Origin: Streptomyces sp. DH24
GTDB taxonomy: Bacteria > Actinomycetota > Actinomycetes > Streptomycetales > Streptomycetaceae
NCBI RefSeq assembly: GCF_029813775.1
Contig: NZ_JARVKW010000005.1
Coordinates: 124,001-188,000, forward strand
DNA length: 64,000 nucleotides
Reading direction: 5' to 3'
Shown: positions 8,590-22,238 of the stretch, in pieces
Position numbering within the stretch: position 1 is the first letter of the stretch
Layout: the number at the start of each line of letters is the position of its first letter
The notes under the pieces: model-generated
Database searches by the model: none
What the model was told of the DNA's origin: nothing
The model's input: only the letters and a program-made list of their open reading frames with translations
Translations under genes and position numbers: made by a program

Positions 8590-9861
8590 ATGCGGCGTGG
8601 CATAGCGGCCACCGCGCTGGTGGCGTCCCTCGCCCTCGCGGCGACGGCCTGCGGCGGCGACAGCGACAGCGGCGACAAGGCCGGCGGCCCGGTCACCCTC
8701 ACCTGGTGGGACACGTCCAACGCCACCAACGAGGCGCCGACGTACCAGGCCCTGGTCAAGGAATTCGAGGCCGCCAACAAGGGCATCAAGGTCAACTACG
8801 TCAACGTGCCGTTCGACCAGGCGCAGAACAAGTTCGACACGGCCGCCGGCTCCAAGGGCGCGCCCGACGTGCTGCGTTCCGAGGTCGGCTGGACCCCCGC
8901 CTTCGCCAAGAAGGGCTACTTCCTGCCGCTGGACGGCACCGAGGCCCTCAAGGACCAGGGCAAGTTCCAGCCCAGCCTGATCGAGCAGGCCAAGTACGAG
9001 GGCAAGACGTACGGCGTGCCGTTCACCACGGACACCCTCGCCCTCGTCTACAACAAGGCCCTCTTCGAGAAGGCCGGCGTCGAGGCCCCCGAGACCTGGG
9101 ACGACCTGAAGAAGGCCGCCGCCACGATCAAGGACAAGACGGGCGTCGACGGCTACTGGGGCTCCACCCAGGCCTACTACGCGCAGTCGTTCCTCTACGG
9201 CGAGGGCGCCGACACCGTCGACGTCGACGCCAAGAAGATCACCGTCGCCTCCCCCGAGGCCAAGAAGGCCTACGGCACCTGGCTGAGCCTGTTCGACGGC
9301 AAGGGCCTGCACAAGGCCGACACCACCGCCGACGCCTACGCCCACATCCAGGACGCGTTCGTCAACGGCAAGGTCGCCGCGATCGTCCAGGGCCCGTGGG
9401 AGATCACGAACTTCTACAAGGGCGCCGCGTTCAAGGACAAGAAGAACCTGGGCATCGCACCCGTCCCGGCCGGCTCCACCGGCAAGGCGGGCGCCCCGAC
9501 CGGCGGCCACAACCTGTCGGTCTACGCCGGCTCCGACGAGGCCAAGCAGAAGGCCGCGCTGAAGTTCGTGAACTTCATGACCTCGGCCAAGGCGCAGGAG
9601 ACCATCGCGCTGAAGAACTCCACGCTGCCCACCCGCGAGGACGCCTACAGCGTCAAGGTCGTCGCCGACCCGGGCATCGCCGGCTACCAGGGCGTGCTGT
9701 CCGCCGCCCAGCCGCGCCCGGCGCTGCCGGAATACAGCTCCCTGTGGGGTCCGCTCGACGAGGAGCTGCCGAAGATCGCGAGCGGCAAGGTGTCCCTGGA
9801 CAAGGGCCTGAGCAACGCCGAACTCGCCATGGCCAAGCTGGTCCCGGACTTCAGCAAGTGA
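8590..9861 (+). CDS. malE: maltose/maltodextrin-binding lipoprotein
   Basis: The 423-residue extracellular solute-binding component of the maltose/maltodextrin ABC importer. A lipoprotein signal ends at Cys21 (LAATACGG), so it is anchored to the outer face of the membrane. The mature part shows family-1 solute-binding features, for example TWWDTSNATNEAPTY and GPWEITNFYKGAAF. AAGGAG precedes the ATG at 8590. It heads the malEFG group; a stem-loop separates it from malF, which commonly leaves the binding protein expressed above the membrane subunits. Confidence 0.95.
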   Translation: MRRGIAATALVASLALAATACGGDSDSGDKAGGPVTLTWWDTSNATNEAPTYQALVKEFEAANKGIKVNYVNVPFDQAQNKFDTAAGSKGAPDVLRSEVGWTPAFAKKGYFLPLDGTEALKDQGKFQPSLIEQAKYEGKTYGVPFTTDTLALVYNKALFEKAGVEAPETWDDLKKAAATIKDKTGVDGYWGSTQAYYAQSFLYGEGADTVDVDAKKITVASPEAKKAYGTWLSLFDGKGLHKADTTADAYAHIQDAFVNGKVAAIVQGPWEITNFYKGAAFKDKKNLGIAPVPAGSTGKAGAPTGGHNLSVYAGSDEAKQKAALKFVNFMTSAKAQETIALKNSTLPTREDAYSVKVVADPGIAGYQGVLSAAQPRPALPEYSSLWGPLDEELPKIASGKVSLDKGLSNAELAMAKLVPDFSK

Positions 9862-9867
9862 TCCGGC

Positions 9868-9908
9868 CGGCCGCCGCATCCGCCCCGCGGGGACGGGTCC
9901 GGCGGCCG
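9868..9908 (+). terminator. malE-malF intergenic stem-loop
   Basis: CGGCCGCCG (9868-9876) pairs perfectly with CGGCGGCCG (9900-9908). There is no T tract. In binding-protein operons such structures usually reduce downstream expression or protect the upstream message; that role is inferred here. Confidence 0.5.
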
Positions 9909-9963
9909 TCGGCCTGCCCGGCCACCCCTTCAGTGCCGTAGAACTTTCCAGAAGGTGTCGAAC

Positions 9964-10968
9964 ATGACAGTCGCCATCGACCGCGCGACCGGCAAGCGCC
10001 GCGGTGACCGCGCGCCGCGGCCCGGGCTGGGCCGGCGCTTCAAGCACAGCTACCAGAAGTACTGGTACGCCTACGCCATGATCGCGCCGGTGGCCGTCGT
10101 GCTCGGCGTCCTCGTGCTGTATCCGCTGGCGTACGGCTTCTACCTGACGCTCACCGACGCCAACAGCCTCAACACGGCCCGCACGATCGGCGTCAACGAG
10201 ATCGAGGCCACCTACAAGTTCATCGGCCTCGACAACTACGCCGACATCCTGTGGGGACCGACGGCCTACGACCGGTTCTGGTCGCACTTCGTCTGGACGA
10301 TCGTGTGGACCGCGCTGTGCGTCGGACTGCACTACACCATCGGCCTCGGCCTCGCCCTGCTGCTCAACCAGAGGCTGCGCGGCCGGACCCTGTACCGGCT
10401 GATCCTGGTCCTGCCGTGGGCCGTGCCGACCTTCGTCACCGTGTTCGGCTGGCGCTTCATGCTCGCCGACGCCGGCATCATCAACTCCTTCCTGGAGACG
10501 CTGCACCTGCCGACGCCGCTGTGGCTGGAGGACACCTTCTGGCAGCGGTTCGCCGCGATCATGGTCAACACCTGGTGCGGTGTGCCGTTCATGATGGTCT
10601 CGCTGCTCGGCGGCCTGCAGTCCATCGACTCCACGCTGTACGAGGCGGCCGAGATGGACGGCGCCACGGCCTGGCAGCGGTTCCGCTACGTCACCCTGCC
10701 CGGGCTCAGGTCGGTCAGCTCCACCGTCGTCCTGCTCGGCATCATCTGGACGTTCAACCAGTTCGCCGTGATCTTCCTGCTGTTCGGCAACACCGCCCCG
10801 GACGCCCAGATCCTCGTGACCTGGGCCTACTACCTGGGCTTCGGGCAGCAGCCGCGCGACTTCGCCCAGTCCGCCGCCTACGGCATCCTGCTGCTGGGCA
10901 TCCTGATCGTCTTCACCTCCTTCTACCGCCGCTGGCTGAACCGCAATGACCAGCAGCTCGCGATCTGA
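9964..10968 (+). CDS. malF: maltose ABC transporter permease MalF
   Basis: A 334-residue inner-membrane permease with about six transmembrane segments beginning at YAYAMIAPVAVVLGVLVLY. The ATPase-contact EAA loop is clear near residue 226 (EAAEMDGATAWQRF...LPG). The ATG at 9964 is preceded by AGAAGGTG at a 6-7 base distance; the in-frame GTG at 9955 lies inside that site and is not used. It pairs with MalG to form the channel. No large periplasmic P2 domain of the E. coli MalF type is present. Confidence 0.94.
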   Translation: MTVAIDRATGKRRGDRAPRPGLGRRFKHSYQKYWYAYAMIAPVAVVLGVLVLYPLAYGFYLTLTDANSLNTARTIGVNEIEATYKFIGLDNYADILWGPTAYDRFWSHFVWTIVWTALCVGLHYTIGLGLALLLNQRLRGRTLYRLILVLPWAVPTFVTVFGWRFMLADAGIINSFLETLHLPTPLWLEDTFWQRFAAIMVNTWCGVPFMMVSLLGGLQSIDSTLYEAAEMDGATAWQRFRYVTLPGLRSVSSTVVLLGIIWTFNQFAVIFLLFGNTAPDAQILVTWAYYLGFGQQPRDFAQSAAYGILLLGILIVFTSFYRRWLNRNDQQLAI

Positions 10969-10981
10969 GGCAGGAGTCCCC

Positions 10982-11893
10982 ATGAGTACGACCACAGCCA
11001 AGACCCCCGCCGCAGCCGTCGACAAGGTCCCCGTGGCCCCCGAGCAGGGCAGGGTCCGCCGCCGCGGCGAGAGCGGCCTCGGCGCGTCCCTCGCCTCCCA
11101 CGGCATCCTGATCGCCGCGAGCCTCACCGCGCTGTTCCCGATCGCCTGGCTGGTGTTCCTGTCGCTCGGCCCCGACAAGGACGACTATCTGCACCCCGGT
11201 GACATCTGGGGGAAGATGACGCTCGACAACTACGCGTTCGTCCTGCAGAACACGAACTTCTTCGACTGGCTGAAGAGCACGCTCGTCGTCTCGCTCGGCA
11301 CCACGCTGATCGGCGTGATCATCGCCGCCACCACCGGCTACGCGGTGTCCCGCATGCGGTTCCCCGGGTACCGGAAGTTCATGTGGGTCCTCCTGGTCAC
11401 CCAGATGTTCCCGGTGGCCGTCCTCATGGTGCCGATGTACCAGATCCTGTCGGAACTCCAGCTCATCGACACCTACTTCGGCCTCATCCTCGTCTACTGC
11501 TCGACCGCGGTGCCGTACTGCGCCTGGCTGCTCAAGGGCTACTTCGACACCATCCCGTTCGAGATCGACGAGGCGGGCCGCGTCGACGGACTCACCCCGT
11601 TCGGCACCTTCCTGCGGCTGATCCTGCCGCTGGCCAAGCCGGGCCTGGCCGTCGCCGGCTTCTACAGCTTCATCACCGCGTTCGGCGAGGTCGCCTTCGC
11701 GTCGACGTTCCTGCTCGACGACACGAAGTACACCTTCGCCGTCGGCCTGCAGAGCTTCGTCAGCGAGCACGACGCGCAGCGCAACCTGATGGCGGCCACC
11801 GCCGTGCTGGTCGCGATACCCGTCTCCGCGTTCTTCTACCTCGTGCAGAAGAACCTGGTGACCGGCCTCACCGCCGGCGGCACGAAGGGCTGA
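10982..11893 (+). CDS. malG: maltose ABC transporter permease MalG
   Basis: A 303-residue permease with about six membrane segments (ILIAASLTALFPIAWLVFL first) and an EAA-type loop near residue 193 (EIDEAGRVDGLTPFGTF). CAGGAG lies five bases before the ATG and only 13 bases separate it from malF, so translation is probably coupled. No malK-type ATPase follows. In Streptomyces the shared ATPase MsiK, encoded elsewhere, normally energises such importers. Confidence 0.94.
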   Translation: MSTTTAKTPAAAVDKVPVAPEQGRVRRRGESGLGASLASHGILIAASLTALFPIAWLVFLSLGPDKDDYLHPGDIWGKMTLDNYAFVLQNTNFFDWLKSTLVVSLGTTLIGVIIAATTGYAVSRMRFPGYRKFMWVLLVTQMFPVAVLMVPMYQILSELQLIDTYFGLILVYCSTAVPYCAWLLKGYFDTIPFEIDEAGRVDGLTPFGTFLRLILPLAKPGLAVAGFYSFITAFGEVAFASTFLLDDTKYTFAVGLQSFVSEHDAQRNLMAATAVLVAIPVSAFFYLVQKNLVTGLTAGGTKG

Positions 11894-11909
11894 CGCCGGT
11901 GACCGGACT

Positions 11910-11976
11910 CCCGCGCGCCTGACCGCGCGGGTGGCGGCCGCGGTGCCCATCCGACCCCGCTGACACCGCGGCCGCC
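11910..11976 (+). terminator. two hairpins between malG and the alpha-glucosidase gene
   Basis: CCCGCGCG/CGCGCGGG (11910-11931) is followed by a perfect 13-base stem GGCGGCCGCGGTG / CACCGCGGCCGCC (11933-11976). Neither has a strong T tract. They probably attenuate, rather than fully stop, read-through into the downstream glucosidase gene. Confidence 0.55.
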
Positions 11977-12036
11977 TCGTCGCCACCCGCAGCCGACACC
12001 CCACACCCGATGACCCCGTTACGTTTCAAGGACGCC

Positions 12037-13725
12037 ATGAGCCAGCAGCACTCCGCCGCCCCGGCCACCACCACCGCCTCCGCCACGGCCACCGTCTCCC
12101 GGCACCGCGACTGGTGGCGGGACGCGGTGATCTACCAGGTCTATCCGCGCAGCTTCGCCGACAGCAACGGCGACGGCATGGGCGACCTCGAAGGCGTACG
12201 CCGTCGCCTGCCGTACCTGCGCGACCTCGGCGTGGACGCCGTGTGGCTCAGCCCCTTCTACGCCTCGCCGCAGGCCGACGCCGGCTACGACGTCGCCGAC
12301 TACCGGGCCGTCGACCCCATGTTCGGCACGCTCCTCGACGCCGACGCGCTGATCCGCGACGCGCACGGGCTGGGCCTGCGCATCATCGTCGACCTGGTGC
12401 CCAACCACTCCTCCGACCAGCACGAGTGGTTCAAGCGCGCCCTGGCGGAGGGCCCCGGCTCCCCGCTCCGGGAGCGGTACCACTTCCGGCCCGGCAAGGG
12501 CGCGGACGGCGAACTGCCGCCCAACGACTGGGAGTCCATCTTCGGCGGCCCCGCCTGGACCCGGATCACCGAGCCGGACGGCACCCCCGGCGAGTGGTAC
12601 CTGCACCTGTTCGCCCCCGAGCAGCCCGACTTCAACTGGGAACACCCGGCGGTCGGCGACGAGTTCCGCTCCATCCTGCGCTTCTGGCTGGACATGGGCG
12701 TCGACGGCTTCCGCATCGACGTCGCCCACGGCCTGGTCAAGGCCGCCGGACTGCCCGACCTCGGCTCCGACGAACAGCTGAAGCTGCTGGGCAACGATGT
12801 CACCCCGTTCTTCGACCAGGACGGCGTGCACGAGATCTACCGGCAGTGGCGCACGATCCTCGACGAGTACGCGGGCGAGCGGATCTTCGTCGCCGAGGCG
12901 TGGACGCCGACCGTCGAGCGCACCGCCAACTACGTGCGCCCCGACGAGCTGCACCAGGCGTTCAACTTCCAGTACCTCAGCACCGCCTGGGACGCCGAGG
13001 AACTGCGCACCGTCATCGACCGCACCCTGGAGGCGATGCGCCCGGTCGGCGCCCCCGCCACCTGGGTGCTGTCCAACCACGACGTCACGCGGCACGCCAC
13101 CCGGTTCGCCAACCCGCCCGGCCTCGGCACCCAGATCCGCCTCGCAGGCGACCGCGAACTCGGCCTGCGCCGCGCCCGTGCCGCCACGCTGCTGATGCTG
13201 GCGCTGCCGGGATCGGCGTACGTCTACCAGGGCGAGGAACTGGGCCTGCCGGACGTCGTGGACCTGCCCGACGAGGTGCGCCAGGACCCGGCGTACTTCC
13301 GCGGCGCGGGCCAGGACGGCTTCCGCGACGGCTGCCGGGTGCCGATCCCGTGGACGCGCACCGGTTCGTCGTACGGCTTCGGCGACGGCGGCAGCTGGCT
13401 CCCGCAGCCGGCGGGCTGGGGCGAGCTGAGCGTCGAGGCGCAGACGGGCGAGCCCGGTTCCACGCTGGAGCTGTACCGGGCGGCGCTCGCGGTGCGCCGG
13501 GAGCAGGCCGACCTGGGCGCGGGCGACGCGGTGGAGTGGCTGCGGGCGCCCGAGGGCGTACTGGCCTTCCGGCGCGGGGAGTTCGTGTGCGTCGCGAACA
13601 CCACGGGGGAGTCGGTGACGACGCCGACGTACGGACGGGTGCTGCTCGCCAGCGGTGAGGTGGCCGAGGCGGACGGCGAGGCGAAGGTCCCGGCCGACAC
13701 GACGGTGTGGTTCACCACCGCCTGA
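12037..13725 (+). CDS. aglA: GH13 alpha-glucosidase (intracellular maltodextrin hydrolase)
   Basis: A 562-residue GH13 enzyme that would release glucose from imported maltodextrins. The four GH13 regions are visible: DLVPNH (~118), GFRIDVAHG (~224, nucleophile Asp), VAEAW (~286, acid/base Glu) and LSNHD (~346). There is no signal peptide, consistent with a cytoplasmic role behind MalEFG. The ATG at 12037 follows AAGGA; the earlier ATG at 12010 lacks a ribosome site. It corresponds in position to the agl gene downstream of malG in S. coelicolor. Confidence 0.92.
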   Translation: MSQQHSAAPATTTASATATVSRHRDWWRDAVIYQVYPRSFADSNGDGMGDLEGVRRRLPYLRDLGVDAVWLSPFYASPQADAGYDVADYRAVDPMFGTLLDADALIRDAHGLGLRIIVDLVPNHSSDQHEWFKRALAEGPGSPLRERYHFRPGKGADGELPPNDWESIFGGPAWTRITEPDGTPGEWYLHLFAPEQPDFNWEHPAVGDEFRSILRFWLDMGVDGFRIDVAHGLVKAAGLPDLGSDEQLKLLGNDVTPFFDQDGVHEIYRQWRTILDEYAGERIFVAEAWTPTVERTANYVRPDELHQAFNFQYLSTAWDAEELRTVIDRTLEAMRPVGAPATWVLSNHDVTRHATRFANPPGLGTQIRLAGDRELGLRRARAATLLMLALPGSAYVYQGEELGLPDVVDLPDEVRQDPAYFRGAGQDGFRDGCRVPIPWTRTGSSYGFGDGGSWLPQPAGWGELSVEAQTGEPGSTLELYRAALAVRREQADLGAGDAVEWLRAPEGVLAFRRGEFVCVANTTGESVTTPTYGRVLLASGEVAEADGEAKVPADTTVWFTTA

Positions 13726-13738
13726 GAAACCGCTCGCC

Positions 13739-13793
13739 GGGGGCCCGTCGGGGCGGACGGATGTCCGCCCGGGCGGGCCCCCGCAAGTTTTTT
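13739..13793 (+). terminator. strong intrinsic terminator after aglA
   Basis: A nested perfect stem: GGGGGCCCG (13739-13747) pairs with CGGGCCCCC (13774-13782), and inside it GGGCGGAC pairs with GTCCGCCC. GCAAG and then six T (13788-13793) follow. This is one of the few canonical T-tailed terminators in the window. Confidence 0.9.
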
Positions 13794-13808
13794 CATTGAA
13801 TTCCATAC

Positions 13809-13839
13809 GGCCCGCTGCCTTTTCAGGCGGCGGGCCTTT
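13809..13839 (+). terminator. second hairpin terminator upstream of the amylase gene
   Basis: GGCCCGCTGCC (13809-13819) pairs with GGCGGCGGGCC (13826-13836) with one wobble, and TTT follows. With the preceding terminator it insulates the amylase promoter from mal-operon read-through. Confidence 0.7.
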
Positions 13840-13854
13840 AACATCTGCGTCACC

Positions 13855-13881
13855 GCAAGGTTGCTGGAAAGTTTCAGCAAG
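13855..13881. promoter_or_regulatory. candidate MalR operator upstream of alpha-amylase
   Basis: GCAAG (13855-13859) is followed by TTGCTGGAAAGTTTCAGCAA (13861-13880), which has 6-base inverted ends and continues to CAGCAAG. The CTTGC-type half-sites match those upstream of malE and the pullulanase. The site lies 69-95 bases upstream of the amylase ATG. Confidence 0.6.
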
Positions 13882-13949
13882 AACCGTCAGCGGTACCACC
13901 GGCCTTCCCCGGGCCGTCCCCACAGCCTTCGACGAAGAAGGAACCCCAC

Positions 13950-15323
13950 ATGGCACGCAGAACCCTCTCCGGGGCGCTCGCCCTCACGGCGGCCGCATTT
14001 GTCATGGCCCCGACCGCAGTCGAGGCCTCCCCGCCCGGCACCAAGGACGTCACGGCCGTCCTCTTCGAGTGGAACTTCGCCTCCGTCGCCAAGGAGTGCA
14101 GGAACACCCTCGGCCCGGCCGGCTTCGGATACGTACAGGTCTCCCCGCCCGCCGAGCACATCCAGGGCTCGCAGTGGTGGACGTCGTACCAGCCGGTCAG
14201 CTACCGGATAGCCGGCCGGCTCGGCGACCGCGCGGCCTTCCAGAACATGGTGAACACCTGCCACGCGGCCGGGGTGAAGGTCGTGGTCGACACGGTCATC
14301 AACCACATGTCGGCGGGCAGCGGCACGGGCACGGGCGGCTCGTCGTACACCAAGTACAACTACCCGGGCCTGTACAGCTCCTACGACTTCGACAACTGCA
14401 CGTCGCAGATCACCAACTACCAGGACCGCTGGAACGTCCAGAACTGCGAACTGGTGGGCCTGGCGGACCTGGACACGGGCGAGGAGTACGTCCGCTCGGC
14501 GATCGCCAAGTACATGAACGACCTGCTCTCCCTCGGCGTGGACGGCTTCCGCGTCGACGCGGCGAAGCACATGCCGGCGGCCGACCTGGCGAACATCAAG
14601 TCCCGGCTGACGAATCCTTCCGCCTACTGGAAGCAGGAGGTCATCCACGGCGCGGGCGAGGCGGTCCAGCCCACCGAGTACACCGGCAACGGGGACGTCC
14701 AGGAGTTCCGCTACGCGTACGACCTCAAGCGGGTCTTCAACAACGAGAACCTCGCGTACCTGAAGAACTACGGCGAGGGCTGGGGCTACCTGAGCAGCTC
14801 CTCGGCCGGCGTCTTCGTCGACAACCACGACACCGAGCGCAACGGGTCGACGCTCAGCTACAAGGACAACGCCACCTACACGATGGCGAACGTCTTCATG
14901 CTGGCCTGGCCGTACGGGGCGCCGGACATCAACTCGGGTTACGAGTTCACCGACCACGACGCGGGTCCGCCCAACGGGGGCCGGGTGGACGCCTGCTGGC
15001 AGAGCGGCTGGAAGTGCCAGCACGCCTGGCCGGAGATCAAGTCGATGGTGGGCTTCCGCAACGCGACGCGGGGGCAGTCGGTGACGAACTGGTGGGACAA
15101 CGGGGGTGACGCGATCGCCTTCGGCCGGGGCAGCAAGGGCTTCGTGGCGATCAACCACGAGTCGGGTTCGCTGACCCGCACCTACCAGACGTCCCTCCCG
15201 GCGGGGACGTACTGCAACGTGCAGAACAACACGCAGGTCACGGTGAACGGTTCGGGCCAGCTGAGCGCGACGCTGGCGTCGAACACGGCGCTGGCGATCT
15301 ACGCGGGCAAGTCGACCTGCTGA
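13950..15323 (+). CDS. aml: secreted alpha-amylase (GH13)
   Basis: A 457-residue extracellular amylase that hydrolyses internal alpha-1,4 bonds of starch. The signal peptide ends near VEA-SPPG (residue ~27). GH13 regions: DTVINH (~114), GFRVDAAKH (~198, nucleophile), [11 protein letters not shown] (~236, acid/base) and VDNHD (~290). The C-terminal beta-sandwich ends at AIYAGKSTC, so no CBM20 starch-binding domain is present and the length matches the short Streptomyces amylases. GAAGGA precedes the ATG. It sits between terminators and a MalR-type operator on the left and a repeat-rich spacer on the right. Confidence 0.94.
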   Translation: MARRTLSGALALTAAAFVMAPTAVEASPPGTKDVTAVLFEWNFASVAKECRNTLGPAGFGYVQVSPPAEHIQGSQWWTSYQPVSYRIAGRLGDRAAFQNMVNTCHAAGVKVVVDTVINHMSAGSGTGTGGSSYTKYNYPGLYSSYDFDNCTSQITNYQDRWNVQNCELVGLADLDTGEEYVRSAIAKYMNDLLSLGVDGFRVDAAKHMPAADLANIKSRLTNPSAYWKQEVIHGAGEAVQPTEYTGNGDVQEFRYAYDLKRVFNNENLAYLKNYGEGWGYLSSSSAGVFVDNHDTERNGSTLSYKDNATYTMANVFMLAWPYGAPDINSGYEFTDHDAGPPNGGRVDACWQSGWKCQHAWPEIKSMVGFRNATRGQSVTNWWDNGGDAIAFGRGSKGFVAINHESGSLTRTYQTSLPAGTYCNVQNNTQVTVNGSGQLSATLASNTALAIYAGKSTC

Positions 15324-15870
15324 CACCCTGACGCCGGGCGCCGCGGTGCCAGACGTCCCGTCGACGCCGGGCGCCGTTCGGCTGCCCGGCGTTGGCGTGA
15401 CCGCGGGGGGTTCGCGCGGCCCGGCGCCACGGGGTTGCCGCCCGCGCCGTGGCGCCCCGGGCGGCGCGCATGCCCGCGGCGCGCGACGTGCCGCCGCCCC
15501 GCTGCCCGGCGCTCGGCTGTCCGGCGTTGTCCGGTTGCCCGGCGTTGGCGTGACCGCGGGGTGGGTCGCGCGGCCCGGCGCTGACGGGTTGCCGCCCGCG
15601 CCCACCCGTGCCGCCCCAGCGGCACGACTGCCCGCGGCTTGCGGCAGCCGGTTGCCGCCCGACCGCCCGCTGCTTGGCACCCGCGTGGGACGGGCCACCG
15701 GGCCGCAGTCGCCCGCGGGGATGGGTGGGGCGGGACGGGCCACCGGGCGGCAGTCGCGTACGGCGGGAAGGGGACGTGTCGGGGGGTGTCCGCCCGCAGC
15801 GGTTGGCGCGTCAACGCCAGGGCGTTTTCAAGTGACCGATTTCGCGCCGTTCCGAGGACGGACACCCCCC
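15324..15870. repeat. GC-rich repeat-filled spacer downstream of amylase
   Basis: I find no convincing gene here: the open frames are Pro/Arg/Ala-rich and lack ribosome sites. Direct repeats are GACGCCGGGCGCCG at 15330 and 15363; a unit of about 65 bases beginning CCCGGCGTTGGCGTGACCGC at about 15385 and again at 15538; and GACGGGCCACCGGGC at about 15689 and 15734. GGGGGGTGTCCG (15781-15792) and CGGACACCCCCC (15859-15870) form a perfect 12-base inverted repeat. Between them lies a small AACGCC/GGCGTT hairpin (15813-15826). Confidence 0.7.
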
Positions 15871-15871
15871 G

Positions 15872-16165
15872 GCGCGGCCCCGACCCACCCACCGAACCGA
15901 CAGCGCAACGCACGCCACCACCGCACCCGCACAGGCCGCCGCAGGCACCCGCCCAACCGCCGGAGTCACAGCGCCGCGCTGACCCGCCACCGAACGACGG
16001 CGCAACGCAAGCCACCCACCGACCCCGCACAGCCGCCGCAGGCACCCCGCGCGACCGCCGGAGTCACAGCGCGGCGCTGACCCGCCACCGAACCGACGGC
16101 GCAACGCAAGCCACCCACCGACCCCGCACAGCCGCCGCAGGCACCCCCCGCCCCACCGCCGGAGG
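15872..16165. repeat. three tandem copies of a 98-base unit
   Basis: The copies begin at about 15872, 15970 and 16068, each containing CCGAAC, GGCGCAACGC, CCGCACA and GCCGCCGCAGGCACCC in the same order. Copies 2 and 3 are nearly identical; copy 1 is more diverged. The array sits between the amylase gene and the pullulanase promoter. It shows no coding pattern, and the unit is longer than a CRISPR repeat and has no unique spacers. Confidence 0.85.
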
Positions 16166-16192
16166 CCCACGTAACGATCCGGCATGCAACCT

Positions 16193-16230
16193 CTTGCCGT
16201 CCCTTTCACGCCTCTTGCTGCAACCCTTGC
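16193..16230. promoter_or_regulatory. CTTGC repeats upstream of pullulanase
   Basis: CTTGC occurs at 16193, 16214 and 16226, with CTGCAA between the last two. This resembles the malE and amylase upstream sites and is a likely MalR/Reg1 target. It lies about 136 bases or more upstream of the pullulanase GTG. Confidence 0.55.
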
Positions 16231-16365
16231 GGCGGCGATACCGTCGCGCGGACGCCCGGCGATGGAGGCGGATATCGGCTGTCAGCCATCCGTAATCCGC
16301 CATCCGCCATCCCGAGGCGCAGGGGTCGGACCCGAATGAGCCGCAGTCGCAAGGAGTTCACGCCT

Positions 16366-21789
<5,424 letters not shown>

Positions 21790-21791
21790 CG

Positions 21792-21803
21792 GAAACCGCT
21801 TTC
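21792..21803. promoter_or_regulatory. LacI-operator-like sequence downstream of pullulanase
   Basis: GAAACCGCTTTC is an imperfect palindrome closely resembling GAAAGCGCTTTC at 122-133. It lies between the pullulanase stop and the isomerase gene. It may be a sugar-regulator operator or a chance match. Confidence 0.3.
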
Positions 21804-21875
21804 TGGACACGCGCGGCCGACGGGGCCGCCCGGAGTTAGGGTGGCCCCGTCGCCGTAGAACAGGAGTGCCCACCC

Positions 21876-22232
21876 ATGCCGCAGATCACCGTCGACTACT
21901 CGGACCGGCTGGCGGACGACTTCGACCGTCCGGGCTTCGCGCGGGCCCTGCATGCCGCGACGGTCGAGATCGCGGCCGCCAAACCGCCCGCGTGCAAGAC
22001 GCAGTTCCGCAGGACGCAGGACACGACCGTCGGCCCGGACACCGAGGGGCACGCCGTCGTGCACGTCGTGATCGGTCTGCTGGCCGGCCGCACCGACGAG
22101 ACGAAGGCCCGGCTCACCGAGGCGGTCGTGGAACTGCTGAAGCGGTACGTGAAGCCCGCGGACGGTCTCGCCCTGCACGTGTCGGCCGAGGTGCGGGATC
22201 TGGACCCGTCGTACCGGAAGTACGAGAGCTGA
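21876..22232 (+). CDS. 5-carboxymethyl-2-hydroxymuconate isomerase-family protein
   Basis: A 118-residue protein of the CHMI/tautomerase-like family, which isomerises an intermediate of homoprotocatechuate breakdown. It begins MPQITVDYSDRL; the family uses an N-terminal Pro, retained here as Pro2. The segment HAVVHVVIGLLAGRTDETKA is the conserved strand-helix region. CAGGAG lies upstream of the ATG. No other homoprotocatechuate genes are nearby, so the true substrate is uncertain. Confidence 0.75.
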   Translation: MPQITVDYSDRLADDFDRPGFARALHAATVEIAAAKPPACKTQFRRTQDTTVGPDTEGHAVVHVVIGLLAGRTDETKARLTEAVVELLKRYVKPADGLALHVSAEVRDLDPSYRKYES

Positions 22233-22238
22233 CCCGGT

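Noticed and set aside
15872..16165. possible CRISPR array
   Set aside because: The 98-base units are contiguous without unique spacers, and no cas genes are present.
15346..16303. several frames in the amylase-pullulanase spacer
   Set aside because: They are Pro/Arg/Ala low-complexity readings of the direct repeats and lack ribosome sites; better explained as non-coding repeats.
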